NCBI GenBank assembly: GCA_964017185.1
Contig: OZ024869.1
Span: forward strand, 60,042,761 to 60,106,760
Reading direction: 5' to 3'
Source: Rugalucina vietnamica
Lineage: Eukaryota > Mollusca > Bivalvia > Lucinida > Lucinidae
DNA: 64,000 bases
The position numbers and the translations under genes were made by a program. Shown piece after piece: positions 37,801-51,880 of the stretch (positions are counted from its first letter, which is position 1; each line of letters starts with the position of its first letter). The notes beneath the pieces are model-generated. The model saw only the letters and a program-made list of their open reading frames with translations. It made no database searches and was not told where the DNA came from.

Positions 37801-40800
37801 GTAGTTATAACCGTTAATTGCAACACGTTAGCACTAAGCATTGGATTTGCAACCGTTAAGACCGTGGCAACATGTTAAAACTAAGCGTTGCAGTTAAAAC
37901 CGTTAATGACAACACGTAAACACTAAGCTTTGCATTTGCAACCGTTAAAACCGTGTCAACACGTTAAAACTAAGCGTTGTAGTTATAACCGTTAATTGCA
38001 ACACGTTAGCACTAAGCATTGGATTTGCAACCGTTAAGACCGTGGCAACATGTTAAAACTAAGCGTTGCAGTTAAAACCGTTAATGGCAACACGTAAACA
38101 CTAAGCTTTGCATTTGCAACCGTTAAAACAGTTGCAAACGTTAGTGTCAACATGTAAGCACTAACCGTTACAGTTGCAACCTTTAATGGCAACACGTTAA
38201 CATTAAGCGTTAGTGGCAACACGTTAAAGCTAAGCGTTGCAGTTGCAAACGTTAGTGTCAACATGTAAGCATTAACCGTTGCAGTTGCAACCTTTAAAGG
38301 CAACACGTTAACATTAAGCATTGCAGTTGCAAGCGTTAGTGGCAACACGTTAAAACTAAGCGTTGCAGTTACAACCGTTAGTGTCAACACTACAGTAAGT
38401 GTAGCATTCGTTTACGTTAATTTCAACACGTTAACACGTTGCAACCGTTTATGTCAACATGTTAACACTTAGCATTGCAGTTGCAACCGTTAGTGTCAAC
38501 ATGTTTACACTAAGCGTTGCAGTTGCAACCGTTAATGACAACACGTTAACACTAAGCATTGCGGTTACAATGCGTTAAAACTAAGCGTTGTAGTTAAAAC
38601 CGTTAATGACAACACGTAAACACTAAGCTTTGCAGTTGCAACCATTAAAACCATGTCAACACGTTAAAACTAAGCGTTGTAGTTATAACCGTTAATTGCA
38701 ACACGTTAGCATTAAGCATTGGATTTGCAACCGTTCAGACCGTGGCAACATGTTAAAACTAAGCATTGCGGTTACAATGCGTTAAAACTAAGCGTTGTAG
38801 TTAAAACCGTTAATGACAACACGTAAACACTAAGCTTTGCATTTGCAACCATTAAAACCATGTCAACACGTTAAAACTAAGCGTTGTAGTTATAACCGTT
38901 AATTGCAACACATTAGCACTAAGCATTGGATTTGCAACCGTTAATACCGTGGCAACACGTTAAAACTAAGCGTTGCAGTTAAAACCGTTAATGACAACAC
39001 GTAAACACTAAGCTTTGCATTTGCAACCGTTAAAACAGTTGCAAACGTTAGTGTCAACATGTAAGCACTAACCGTTACAGTTGCAACCTTAAATGCAACA
39101 CGTTAACATTAAGCGTTAGTGGCAACACGTTAAAGCTAAGCGTTGCAGTTGCAAACGTTAGTGTCAACATGTAAGCACTAACCGTTGCAGTTACAACCTT
39201 TAAAGGCAACACGTTAACATTAAGCATTGCAGTTGCAAGCGTTAGTGGCAACACGTTAAAACTAAGCGTTGCAGTTACAACCGTAAGTGTCAACATTATA
39301 ACAGTAAGTGTAGCATTTGCTTACGTTAATTTCAACACGTTAAAACGTTGCAACCGTTTATGTCAACATGTTAACACTTAGCATTGCAGTTGCAACCGAT
39401 AGTGTCAACATGTTTACACTAAGCGTTGCAGTTGCAACACGTTTACACTAAGCATTTCGGTTACAATGCGTTAAAACTAAGCGTTGCAGTTACAACCGTT
39501 ATAACATTATAACAGTGTAGCATTTGCTTACGTTAATTTCAACACGTTAACACGTTGCAACCGTTTATGTCAACACTTAGCATTGCAGTTGCAACCGTTA
39601 GTGTCAACATGTTTACACTAAGCGTTGCAGTTGCAACCGTTAATTACAACACGTTAACACTAAGCATTGCGGTTGCAATGCGTTAAAACTAAGCGTTGTA
39701 GTTAAAACCGTTAATGACAACACGTAAACACGTTAAAGCTAAGCGTTGCAGTTGCAAACGTTAGTGTCAACATGTAAGCATTAACCGTTGCAGTTGCAAC
39801 CTTTAAAGGCAACACGTTAACATTAAGCATTGCAGTTGCAAGCGTTAGTGGCAACACGTTAAAACTAAGCGTTGCAGTTACAACCGTTAGTGTCAACATT
39901 ACAGTAAGTGTAGCATTCGTTTACGTTAATTTCAACACGTTAACACGTTGCAACCGTTTATGTCAACATGTTAACACTTAGCATTGCAGTTGCAACCATT
40001 AGTGTCAACATGTTTACACTAAGCGTTGCAGTTGCAACCGTTAATTACAACACGTTAACACTAAGCATTGCGGTTACAATGCGTTAAAACTAAGCGTTGT
40101 AGTTAAAACCGTTAATGACAACACGTAAACACTAAGCTTTGCAGTTGCAACCATTAAAACCATGTCAACACGTTAAAACTAAGCGTTGTAGTTATAACCG
40201 TTAATTGCAACACGTTAGCATTAAGCATTGGATTTGCAACCGTTAAGACCGTGGCAACATGTTAAAACTAAGCGTTGCAGTTAAAACCGTTAATGACAAC
40301 ACGTAAACACTAAGCTTTGCATTTGCAACCGTTAAAACAGTTGCAAACGTTAGTGTCAACATGTAAGCACTAACCGTTACAGTTGCAACCTTTAATGGCA
40401 ACACGTTAACATTAAGCGTTAGTGGCAACACGTTAAAGCTAAGCGTTGCAGTTGCAAACGTTAGTGTCAACATGTAAGCATTAACCGTTGCAGTTGCAAC
40501 CTTTAAAGGCAACACGTTAACATTAAGCATTGCAGTTGCAAGCGTTAGTGGCAACACGTTAAAACTAAGCGTTGCAGTTACAACCGTTAGTGTCAACATT
40601 ACAGTAAGTGTAGCATTCGTTTACGTTAATTTCAACACGTTAACACGTTGCAACCGTTTATGTCAACATGTTAACTCTTAGCATTGCAGTTGCAACCGTT
40701 AGTGTCAACATGTTTACACTAAGCGTTGCAGTTGCAACCGTTAATGACAACACGTTAACATTAAGCATTGCGGTTACAATGCGTTAAAACTAAGCGTTGT

Positions 40801-43029
40801 AGTTAAAACCGTTAATGACAACACGTAAACACTAAGCTTTGCATTTGCAACCATTAAAACCATGTCAACACGTTAAAACTAAGCGTTGTAGTTATGACCG
40901 TTAATTGCAACACATTAGCACTAAGCATTGGATTTGCAACCGTTAATACCGTGGCAACACGTTAAAACTAAGCGTTGCAGTTAAAACCGTTAATGACAAC
41001 ACGTAAACACTAAGCTTTGCATTTGCAACCGTTAAAACAGTTGCAAACGTTAGTGTGAACATGTAAGCACTAACCGTTACAGTTGCAACCTTTAATGGCA
41101 ACACGTTAACATTAAGCGTTAGTGGCAACACGTTAAAGCTAAGCGTTGTAGTTGCAAACGTTAGTGTCAACATGTAAGCATTAACCGTTGCAGTTGCAAC
41201 CTTTAAAGGCAACACGTTAACATTAAGCATTGCAGTTGCAAGCGTTAGTGGCAACACGTTAAAACTAAGCGTTGCAGTTACAACCGTTAGTGTCAACATT
41301 ACAGTAAGTGTAGCATTCGTTTACGCTAATTTCAACACGTTAACACGTTGCAACCGTTAGTGTCAACATGTTTACACTAAGCGTTTTAGTTACAACCGTT
41401 AGTGTCAACATTACAGTAAGTGTAGCATTCGTTTACGTTAATTTCAACACGTTAACACGTTGCAACCGTTTATGTCAACATGTTAACACTTAGCATTGCA
41501 GTTGCAACCGTTAGTGTCAACATGTTTACACTAAGCGTTGCAGTTGCAACCGTTAATGACAACACGTTAACACTAAGCATTGCGGTTACAATGCGTTAAA
41601 ACTAAGCGTTGTAGTTAAAACCGTTAATGACAACACGTAAACACTAAGCTTTGCATTTGCAACCATTAAAACCATGTCAACACGTTAAAACTAAGCGTTG
41701 TAGTTATAACCGTTAATTGCAACACATTAGCACTAAGCATTGGATTTGCAACCGTTAATACCGTGGCAACATGTTAAAACTAAGCGTTGCAGTTAAAACC
41801 GTTAATGACAACACGTAAACACTAAGCTTTGCATTTGCAACCGTTAAAACAGTTGCAAACGTTAGTGTCAACATGTAAGCACTAACCGTTACAGTTGCAA
41901 CCTTAAATGCAACACGTTAACATTAAGCGTTAGTGGCAACAAGTTAAAGCTAAGCGTTGCAGTTGCAAACGTTAGTGTCAACATGTAAGCACTAACCGTT
42001 GCAGTTACAACCTTTAAAGGCAACACGTTAACATTAAGCATTGCAGTTGCAAGCGTTAGTGGCAACACGTTAAAACTAAGCGTTGCAGTTACAACCGTAA
42101 GTGTCAACATTATAACAGTAAGTGTAGCATTTGCTTACGTTAATTTCAACACGTTAAAACGTTGCAACCGTTTATGTCAACATGTTAACACTTAGCATTG
42201 CAGTTGCAACCGTTAGTGGCAACATGTTTACACTAAGCGTTGCAGTTGCAACACGTTAACACTAAGCATTTCGGTTACAATGCGTTAAAAGCAAGCGTTA
42301 GTGGCAACACGTTAAAGCTAAGCGTTGCAGTTACAACCGTTAGTGTCAACATTACAGTAAGTGTAGCATTCGTTTACGTTAATTTCAACACGTTAACACG
42401 TTGCAACCGTTTATGTCAACATGTTAACACTTAGCATTGCAGTTGCAACCGTTAGTGTCAACATGTTTACACTAAGCGTTGCAGTTGCAACCGTTAATGA
42501 CAACACGTTAACACTAAGCATTGCGGTTACAATGCGTTAAAACTAAGCGTTGTAGTTAAAACCGTTAATGACAACACGTAAACACTAAGCTTTGCAGTTG
42601 CAACCATTAAAACCATGTCAACACGTTAAAACTAAGCGTTGTAGTTATAACCGTTAATTGCAACACGTTAGCATTAAGCATTGGATTTGCAACCGTTAAG
42701 ACCGTGGCAACATGTTAAAACTAAGCATTGCGGTTACAATGCGTTAAAACTAAGCGTTGTAGTTAAAACCGTTAATGACAACACGTAAACACTAAGCTTT
42801 GCATTTGCAACCATTAAAATCATGTCAACACGTTAAAACTAAGCGTTGTAGTTATAACCGTTAATTGCAACACATTAGCACTAAGCATTGGATTTGCAAC
42901 CGTTAATACCGTGGCAACACGTTAAAACTAAGCGTTGCAGTTAAAACCGTTAATGACAATACGTAAACACTAAGCTTTGCATTTGCAACCGTTAAAACAG
43001 TTGCAAACGTTAGTGTCAACATGGAAGCA
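22871..43029 (+). repeat. Higher-order repeat copy 2 (20,159 bp)
   Basis: This is a complete unit between the position-1 equivalents at 22871 and 43030. It lacks the 2.7-kb duplication of copy 1: the corresponding segment, 23607-26306, is single. It shares with copy 3, against copy 1, a 4-bp deletion (CACGTACTAAG near 23371/43530), AAAATCATG (24440/44599), ATTGAAACC (25265/45424), GCGTTCTAG (25296/45455) and a 7-bp deletion (ATTAAAGTTGC near 26570/46728). Confidence 0.93.
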
Positions 43030-46000
43030 CTAACCGTTACAGTTGCAACCTTTAATGGCAACACGTTAACATTAAGCGTTAGTGGCAACACGTTAAAGCT
43101 AAGCGTTGCAGTTGCAAACGTTAGTGTCAACATGTAAGCATTAACCGTTGCAGTTGCAACCTTTAAAGGCAACACGTTAACATTAAGCATTGCAGTTGCA
43201 AGCGTTAGTGGCAACACGTTAAAACTAAGCGTTGCAGTTACAACCGTTAGTGTCAACATTACAGTAAGTGTAGCATTCGTTTACGTTAATTTCAACACGT
43301 TAACACGTTGCAACCGTTTATGTCAACATGTTAACACTTAGCATTGCAGTTGCAACCATTAGTGTCAACATGTTTACACTAAGCGTTGCAGTTGCAACCG
43401 TTAATTACAACACGTTAACACTAAGCATTGCGGTTACAATGCGTTAAAACTAAGCGTTGTAGTTAAAACCGTTAATGACAACACGTAAACACTAAGCTTT
43501 GCAGTTGCAACCATTAAAACCATGTCAACACGTACTAAGCGTTGTAGTTATAACCGTTAGTTGCAACACGTTAGCACTCAGCATTGGATTTGCAACCGTT
43601 AAGACCGTGGCAACATGTTAAAACTAAGCGTTGCAGTTAAAACCGTTAATGACAACACGTAAACACTAAGCTTTGCATTTGCAACCGTTAAAACCGTGTC
43701 AACACGTTAAAACTAAGCGTTGTAGTTATAACCGTTAATTGCAACACGTTAGCACTAAGCATTGGATTTGCAACCGTTAAGACCGTGGCAACATGTTAAA
43801 ACTAAGCGTTGCAGTTAAAACCGTTAATGGCAACACGTAAACACTAAGCTTTGCATTTGCAACCGTTAAAACAGTTGCAAACGTTAGTGTCAACATGTAA
43901 GCACTAACCGTTACAGTTGCAACCTTTAATGGCAACACGTTAACATTAAGCGTTAGTGGCAACACGTTAAAGCTAAGCGTTGCAGTTGCAAACGTTAGTG
44001 TCAACATGTAAGCATTAACCGTTGCAGTTGCAACCTTTAAAGGCAACACGTTAACATTAAGCATTGCAGTTGCAAGCGTTAGTGGCAACACGTTAAAGCT
44101 AAGCGTTGCAGTTACAACCGTTAGTGTCAACATTACAGTAAGTGTAGCATTCGTTTACGTTAATTTCAACACGTTAACACGTTGCAACCGTTTATGTCAA
44201 CATGTTAACACTTAGCATTGCAGTTGCAACCGTTAGTGTCAACATGTTTACACTAAGCGTTGCAGTTGCAACCGTTAATGACAACACGTTAACACTAAGC
44301 ATTGCGGTTACAATGCGTTAAAACTAAGCGTTGTAGTTAAAACCGTTAATGACAACACGTAAACACTAAGCTTTGCAGTTGCAACCATTAAAACCATGTC
44401 AACACGTTAAAACTAAGCGTTGTAGTTATAACCGTTAATTGCAACACGTTAGCATTAAGCATTGGATTTGCAACCGTTAAGACCGTGGCAACATGTTAAA
44501 ACTAAGCATTGCGGTTACAATGCGTTAAAACTAAGCGTTGTAGTTAAAACCGTTAATGACAACACGTAAACACTAAGCTTTGCATTTGCAACCATTAAAA
44601 TCATGTCAACACGTTAAAACTAAGCGTTGTAGTTATAACCGTTAATTGCAACACATTAGCACTAAGCATTGGATTTGCAACCGTTAATACCGTGGCAACA
44701 CGTTAAAACTAAGCGTTGCAGTTAAAACCGTTAATGACAATACGTAAACACTAAGCTTTGCATTTGCAACCGTTAAAACAGTTGCAAACGTTAGTGTCAA
44801 CATGTAAGCACTAACCGTTACAGTTGCAACCTTAAATGCAACACGTTAACATTAAGCGTTAGTGGCAACACGTTAAAGCTAAGCGTTGCAGTTGCAAACG
44901 TTAGTGTCAACATGTAAGCACTAACCGTTGCAGTTACAACCTTTAAAGGCAACACGTTAACATTAAGCATTGCAGTTGCAAGCGTTAGTGGCAACACGTT
45001 AAAACTAAGCGTTGCAGTTACAACCGTAAGTGTCAACATTATAACAGTAAGTGTAGCATTTGCTTACGTTAATTTCAACACGTTAAAACGTTGCAACCGT
45101 TTATGTCAACATGTTAACACTTAGCATTGCAGTTGCAACCGTTAGTGTCAACATGTTTACACTAAGCGTTGCAGTTGCAACACGTTAACACTAAGCATTT
45201 CGGTTACAATGCGTTAAAACTAAGCGTTGCAGTTACAACCGTTATAACATTATAACAGTGTAGCATTTGCTTACGTTAATTTCAACACGTTAACACGTTG
45301 CAACCGTTTATGTCAACACTTAGCATTGCAGTTGCAACCGTTAGTGTCAACATGTTTACACTAAGCGTTGCAGTTGCAACCGTTAATGACAACACGTAAA
45401 CACTAAGCTTTGCATTTGCAACCATTGAAACCATGTCAACACGTTAAAACTAAGCGTTCTAGTTATAACCGTTAATTGCAACACGTTAGCACTAAGCATT
45501 GGATTTGCATTCGTTAATACCGTGGCAACATGTTAAAACTAAGCGTTGCAGTTAAAACCGTTAATGACAACACGTAAACACTAAGCTTTGCATTTGCAAC
45601 CATTAAAACCGTGTCAACACGTTAAAACTAAGCGTTGTAGTTAAAACCGTTAATGGCAATACGTAAACACTAAGCTTTGCATTTGCAACCGTTAAAACAG
45701 TTGCAAACGTTAGTGTCAACATGTAAGCACTAACCGTTACAGTTGCAACCTTTAATGGCAACACGTTAACATTAAGCGTTAGTGGCAACACGTTAAAGCT
45801 AAGCGTTGCAGTTGCAAACGTTAGTGTCAACATGTAAGCACTAACCCTTGCAGTTGTAACCTTTAAAGGCAACACGTTAACATTAAGCATTGCAGTTGCA
45901 AGCGTTAGTGGCAACACGTTAAAACTAAGCGTTGCAGTTACAACCGTTAGTGTCAACATAACAGTAAGTGTAGCATTTGCTTACGTTAATTTCAACACGT

Positions 46001-49000
46001 TAACACGTTGCAACCGTTTAATGTCAACATGTTAACACTTAGCATTGCAGTTGCAACCGTTAGTGTCAACATGTTTACACTAAGCGTTGCAGTTGCAACC
46101 GTTAATGACAACACGTTAACACTAAGCATTGCGGTTACAATGCGTTAAAACTAAGCGTTGTAGTTAAAACCGTTAATGACAACACGTAAACACTAAGCAA
46201 CCATTAAAACCATGTCAACACGTTAAAACTAAGCGTTGTAGTTATAACCGTTAATTGCAACACGTTAGCACTAAGCATTGGATTTGCAACCGTTAATACC
46301 GTGGCAACATGTTAAAACTAAGCGTTGCAGTTAAAACCGTTAATGACAACACGTAAACACTAAGCTTTGCATTTGCAACCATTAAAACCGTGTCAACACG
46401 TTGCAACATGTAAAAACTAAGCGTTGCAGTTAAAACCGTTAATGACAACACGTAAGCTGCTTTGCATTTGCAATCGTTAAAACCGTGTCAACATGTTGAA
46501 ACTAAGCGTTGTAGTTAAAACCGTTAATGGCAACACGTAAACACTAAGGATTGCATTTGCAACCGTCAAAACAGTTGCAAACGTTAGTGTCAACATGGAA
46601 GCACTAACCGTTACAGTTGCAACCTTTAATGGCAACACGTTAACATTAAGCGTTAGTGGCAACACGTTAAAGCTAAGCGTTGCAGTGGCAACACGTTAAA
46701 GCTAAGCGTTAGTGTCAACATGTAAGCATTAAAGTTGCAACCTTTAAAGGCAACAGGTTAACATTAAGCATTGCAGTTGCAAGCGTTAGTTGCAACACGT
46801 TAAAACTAAGCGTTGCAGTTACAACCGTTAGTGTCAACATTACAGTAAGTGTAGCATTCGTTTACGTTAATTTCAACACGTTAACACGTTGCAACCGTTT
46901 ATGTCAACATGTTAACACTTAGCATTGCAGTTGCAACCATTAGTGTCAACATGTTTACACTAAGCGTTGCAGTTGCAACCGTTAATTACAACACGTTAAC
47001 ACTAAGCATTGCGGTTACAATGCGTTAAAACTAAGCGTTGTAGTTAAAACCGTTAATGACAACACGTAAACACTAAGCTTTGCAGTTGCAACCATTAAAA
47101 CCATGTCAACACGTTAAAACTAAGCGTTGTAGTTATAACCGTTAATTGCAACACGTTAGCACTAAGCATTGGATTTGCAACCGTTAAGACCGTGGCAACA
47201 TGTTAAAACTAAGCGTTGCAGTTAAAACCGTTAATGACAACACGTAAACACTAAGCTTTGCATTTGCAACCGTTAAAACCGTGTCAACACGTTAAAACTA
47301 AGCGTTGTAGTTATAACCGTTAATTGCAACACGTTAGCACTAAGCATTGGATTTGCAACCGTTAAGACCGTGGCAACATGTTAAAACTAAGCGTTGCAGT
47401 TAAAACCGTTAATGGCAACACGTAAACACTAAGCTTTGCATTTGCAACCGTTAAAACAGTTGCAAACGTTAGTGTCAACATGTAAGCACTAACCGTTACA
47501 GTTGCAACCTTTAATGGCAACACGTTAACATTAAGCGTTAGTGGCAACACGTTAAAGCTAAGCGTTGCAGTTGCAAACGTTAGTGTCAACATGTAAGCAT
47601 TAACCGTTGCAGTTGCAACCTTTAAAGGCAACACGTTAACATTAAGCATTGCAGTTGCAAGCGTTAGTGGCAACACGTTAAAACTAAGCGTTGCAGTTAC
47701 AACTGTTAGTGTCAACACTACAGTAAGTGTAGCATTCGCTTACGTTAATTTCAACACGTTAACACGTTGCAACCGTTTATGTCAACATGTTAACACTTAG
47801 CATTGCAGTTGCAACCGTTAGTGTCAACATGTTTACACTAAGCGTTGCAGTTGCAACCGTTAATGACAACACGTTAACACTAAGCATTGCGGTTACAATG
47901 CGTTAAAACTAAGCGTTGTAGTTAAAACCGTTAATGACAACACGTAAACACTAAGCTTTGCAGTTGCAACCATTAAAACCATGTCAACACGTTAAAACTA
48001 AGCGTTGTAGTTATAACCGTTAATTGCAACACGTTAGCATTAAGCATTGGATTTGCAACCGTTCAGACCGTGGCAACATGTTAAAACTAAGCATTGCGGT
48101 TACAATGCGTTAAAACTAAGCGTTGTAGTTAAAACCGTTAATGACAACACGTAAACACTAAGCTTTGCATTTGCAACCATTAAAACCATGTCAACACGTT
48201 AAAACTAAGCGTTGTAGTTATAACCGTTAATTGCAACACATTAGCACTAAGCATTGGATTTGCAAGCGTTAATACCGTGGCAACACGTTAAAACTAAGCG
48301 TTGCAGTTAAAACCGTTAATGACAACACGTAAACACTAAGCTTTGCATTTGCAACCGTTAAAACAGTTGCAAACGTTAGTGTCAACATGTAAGCACTAAC
48401 CGTTACAGTTGCAACCTTAAATGCAACACGTTAACATTAAGCGTTAGTGGCAACACGTTAAAGCTAAGCGTTGCAGTTGCAAACGTTAGTGTCAACATGT
48501 AAGCACTAACCGTTGCAGTTACAACCTTTAAAGGCAACACGTTAACATTAAGCATTGCAGTTGCAAGCGTTAGTGGCAACACGTTAAAACTAAGCGTTGC
48601 AGTTACAACCGTAAGTGTCAACATTATAACAGTAAGTGTAGCATTTGCTTACGTTAATTTCAACACGTTAAAACGTTGCAACCGTTTATGTCAACATGTT
48701 AACACTTAGCATTGCAGTTGCAACCGTTAGTGTCAACATGTTTACACTAAGCGTTGCAGTTGCAACACGTTAACACTAAGCATTTCGGTTACAATGCGTT
48801 AAAACTAAGCGTTGCAGTTACAACCGTTATAACATTATAACAGTGTAGCATTTGCTTACGTTAATTTCAACACGTTAACACGTTGCAACCGTTTATGTCA
48901 ACACTTAGCATTGCAGTTGCAACCGTTAGTGTCAACATGTTTACACTAAGTGTTGCAGTTGCGTAAACACTAAGCTTTGCATTTGCAACCATTAAAACCA

Positions 49001-49768
49001 TGTCAACACGTTAAAACTAAGCGTTGTAGTTATAACCGTTAATTGCAACACATTAGCACTAAGCATTGGATTTGCAACCGTTAATACCGTGGCAACACGT
49101 TAAAACTAAGCGTTGCAGTTAAAACCGTTAATGACAACACGTAAACACTAAGCTTTGCATTTGCAACTATTAAAACCATGTCAACACGTTAAAACTAAGC
49201 GTTGTAGTTATAACCGTTAATTGCAACACGCTAGCACTAAGCATTGGATTTGCAACCGTTAATACCGTGGCAACATGTTAAAACTAAGCGTTGCAGTTAA
49301 AACCGTTAATGCTGACACGTAAACACTAAGCTTTGCATTTGCAACCGTTAAAACCGTGTCAACACGTTGAAACTAAGCGTTGTAGTTGAAACCGTTAATG
49401 GCAACACGTAAACACTAAGCTTTGCATTTGCAACCGTCAAAACAGTTGCAAACGTTAGTGTCAACATGGAAGCACTAACCGTTACAGTTGCAACCTTTAA
49501 TGGCAACACGTTAACATTAAGCGTTAGTGGCAACACGTTAAAGCTAAGTGTTGCAGTTGCAAACGTTAGTGTTAACATGTAAGCACTAACCGTTGCAGTT
49601 GCAACCTTTAAAGGCAACACGTTAACATTAAGCATTGCAGTTGCAAGCGTTAGTGGCAACACGTTAAAACTAAGCGTTGCAGTTACAACCGTTAGTTTCA
49701 ACATTACAGTAAGTGTAGCATTTGCTTACGTTAATTTCAACACGTTAACACGTTGCAACCGTTTATGT

Positions 49769-49810
49769 CAACATGTTAACACTTAGCATTGCAGTTGCAA
49801 CCATTAGTGT
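49769..49810 (+). repeat. Extra 42-bp monomer in HOR copy 3
   Basis: One complete CAACATGTTAACACTTAGCA-type monomer is present here but missing at the equivalent places in copy 1 (about 9450) and copy 2 (about 29609), where TTTATGT joins directly to CAACATGTTTACAC. It is a single-monomer gain or loss in register. Confidence 0.88.
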
Positions 49811-50530
49811 CAACATGTTTACACTAAGCGTTGCAGTTGCAACCGTTAATTACAACACGTTAACACTAAGCATTGCGGTTACAATGCGTTAAAACTAAGC
49901 GTTGTAGTTAAAACCGTTAATGACAACACGTAAACACTAAGCTTTGCATTTGCAACCATTAAAACCATGTCAACACGTTAAAACTAAGCGTTGTAGTTAT
50001 AACCGTTAATTGCAACACCTTAGCACTAAGCATTGGATTTGCAACCGTTAATACCGTGGCAACATGTTAAAACTAAGCGTTGCAGTTAAAACCGTTAATG
50101 ACAACACGTAAACACTAAGCTTTGCATTTGCAACCATTAAAACCGTGTCAACACGTTGCAACATGTAAAAACTAAGCGTTGCAGTTAAAACCGTTAATGA
50201 CAACACGTAAGCTGCTTTGCATTTGCAATCGGTAAAACCGTGTCAACACGTTGAAACTAAGCGTTGTAGTTAAAACCGTTAATTGCAACACATTAGCACT
50301 AAGCATTGGATTTGCAACCGTTAATACCGTGGCAACACGTTAAAACTAAGCGTTGCAGTTAAAACCGTTAATGACAACACGTAAACACTAAGCTTTGCAT
50401 TTGCAACCGTTAAAACAGTTGCAAACGTTAGTGTCAACATGTAAGCACTAACCGTTACAGTTGCAACCTTAAATGCAACACGTTAACGTTAAGCGTTAGT
50501 GGCAACACGTTAAAGCTAAGCGTTGCAGTT

Positions 50531-51358
50531 GCAAACGTTAGTGTCAACATGTAAGCACTAACCGTTGCAGTTACAACCTTTAAAGGCAACACGTTAACAT
50601 TAAGCATTGCAGTTGCAAGCGTTAGTGGCAACACGTTAAAACTAAGCGTTGCAGTTACAACCGTAAGTGTCAACATTATAACAGTAAGTGTAGCATTTGC
50701 TTACGTTAATTTCAACACGTTAAAACGTTGCAACCGTTTATGTCAACATGTTAACACTTAGCATTGCAGTTGCAACCGTTAGTGTTAACATGTTTACACT
50801 AAGCGTTGCAGTTGCAACACGTTAACACTAAGCATTTCGGTTACAATGCGTTAAAACTAAGCTTTGCAGTTACAACCGTTATAACATTATAACAGTGTAG
50901 CATTTGCTTACGTTAATTTCAACACGTTAACACGTTGCAACCGTTTATGTCAACACTTAGCATTGCAGTTGCAACCGTTAGTGTCAACATGTTTACACTA
51001 AGCGTTGCAGTTGCAACCGTTAATGACAACACGTAAACACTAAGCTTTGCATTTGCAACCATTAAAACCATGTCAACACGTTAAAACTAAGCGTTGTAGT
51101 TATAACCGTTAATTGCAACACCTTAGCACTAAGCATTGGATTTGCAACCGTTAATACCGTGGCAACATGTTAAAACTAAGCGTTGCAGTTAAACCCGTTA
51201 ATGATAACACGTAAACACTAAGCTTTGCATTTGCAACCATTAAAACCGTGTCAACACGTTGCAACATGTAAAAACTAAGCGTTACAGTTGCAACCTTTAA
51301 TGGCAACACGTTAACATTAAGCGTTAGTGGCAACACGTTAAAGCTAAGCGTTGCAGTT
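50531..51358 (+). repeat. 828-bp segment specific to HOR copy 3
   Basis: Copies 1 and 2 join GCTAAGCGTTGCAGTT directly to ACAACCGTTAGTTTC (about 10170 and 30330). In copy 3 the same left sequence ends at 50530 and the right sequence resumes at 51359, with 828 bp of block-type sequence between. The inserted part resembles other blocks (compare 48.5-49.3 kb and 59.2-59.4 kb). Insertion in copy 3 or deletion in the ancestor of copies 1 and 2 cannot be distinguished here. Confidence 0.85.
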
Positions 51359-51779
51359 ACAACCGTTAGTTTCAACATTACAGTAAGTGTAGCATTTGCT
51401 TACGTTAATTTCAACACGTTAACACGTTGCAACCGTTTATGTCAACATGTTAACACTTAGCATTGCAGTTGCAACCATTAGTGTCAACATGTTTACACTA
51501 AGCGTTGCAGTTGCAACCGTTAATTACAACACGTTAACACTAAGCATTGCGGTTGCAATGCGTTAAAACTAAGCGTTGTAGTTAAAACCGTTAATGACAA
51601 CACGTAAACACGTTAAAGCTAAGCGTTGCAGTTGCAAACGTTAGTGTCAACATGTAAGCATTAACCGTTGCAGTTGCAACCTTTAAAGGCAACACGTTAA
51701 CATTAAGCATTGCAGTTGCAAGCGTTAGTGGCAACACGTTAAAACTAAGCGTTGCAGTTACAACCGTTAGTGTCAACAT

Positions 51780-51880
51780 TACAGTAAGTGTAGCATTCGT
51801 TTACGTTAATTTCAACACGTTAACACGTTGCAACCGTTTATGTCAACATGTTAACACTTAGCATTGCAGTTGCAACCGTT
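51780..51880 (+). repeat. 658-bp deletion junction in HOR copy 3
   Basis: Left of this point the sequence follows copy 2 near 30.75 kb; right of it, copy 2 near 31.41 kb. The net loss of 658 bp equals 700 - 42, meaning one 700-bp block was lost while a monomer absent from copy 2's first block was regained. The exact breakpoint is hidden by identity between the two blocks. Confidence 0.8.
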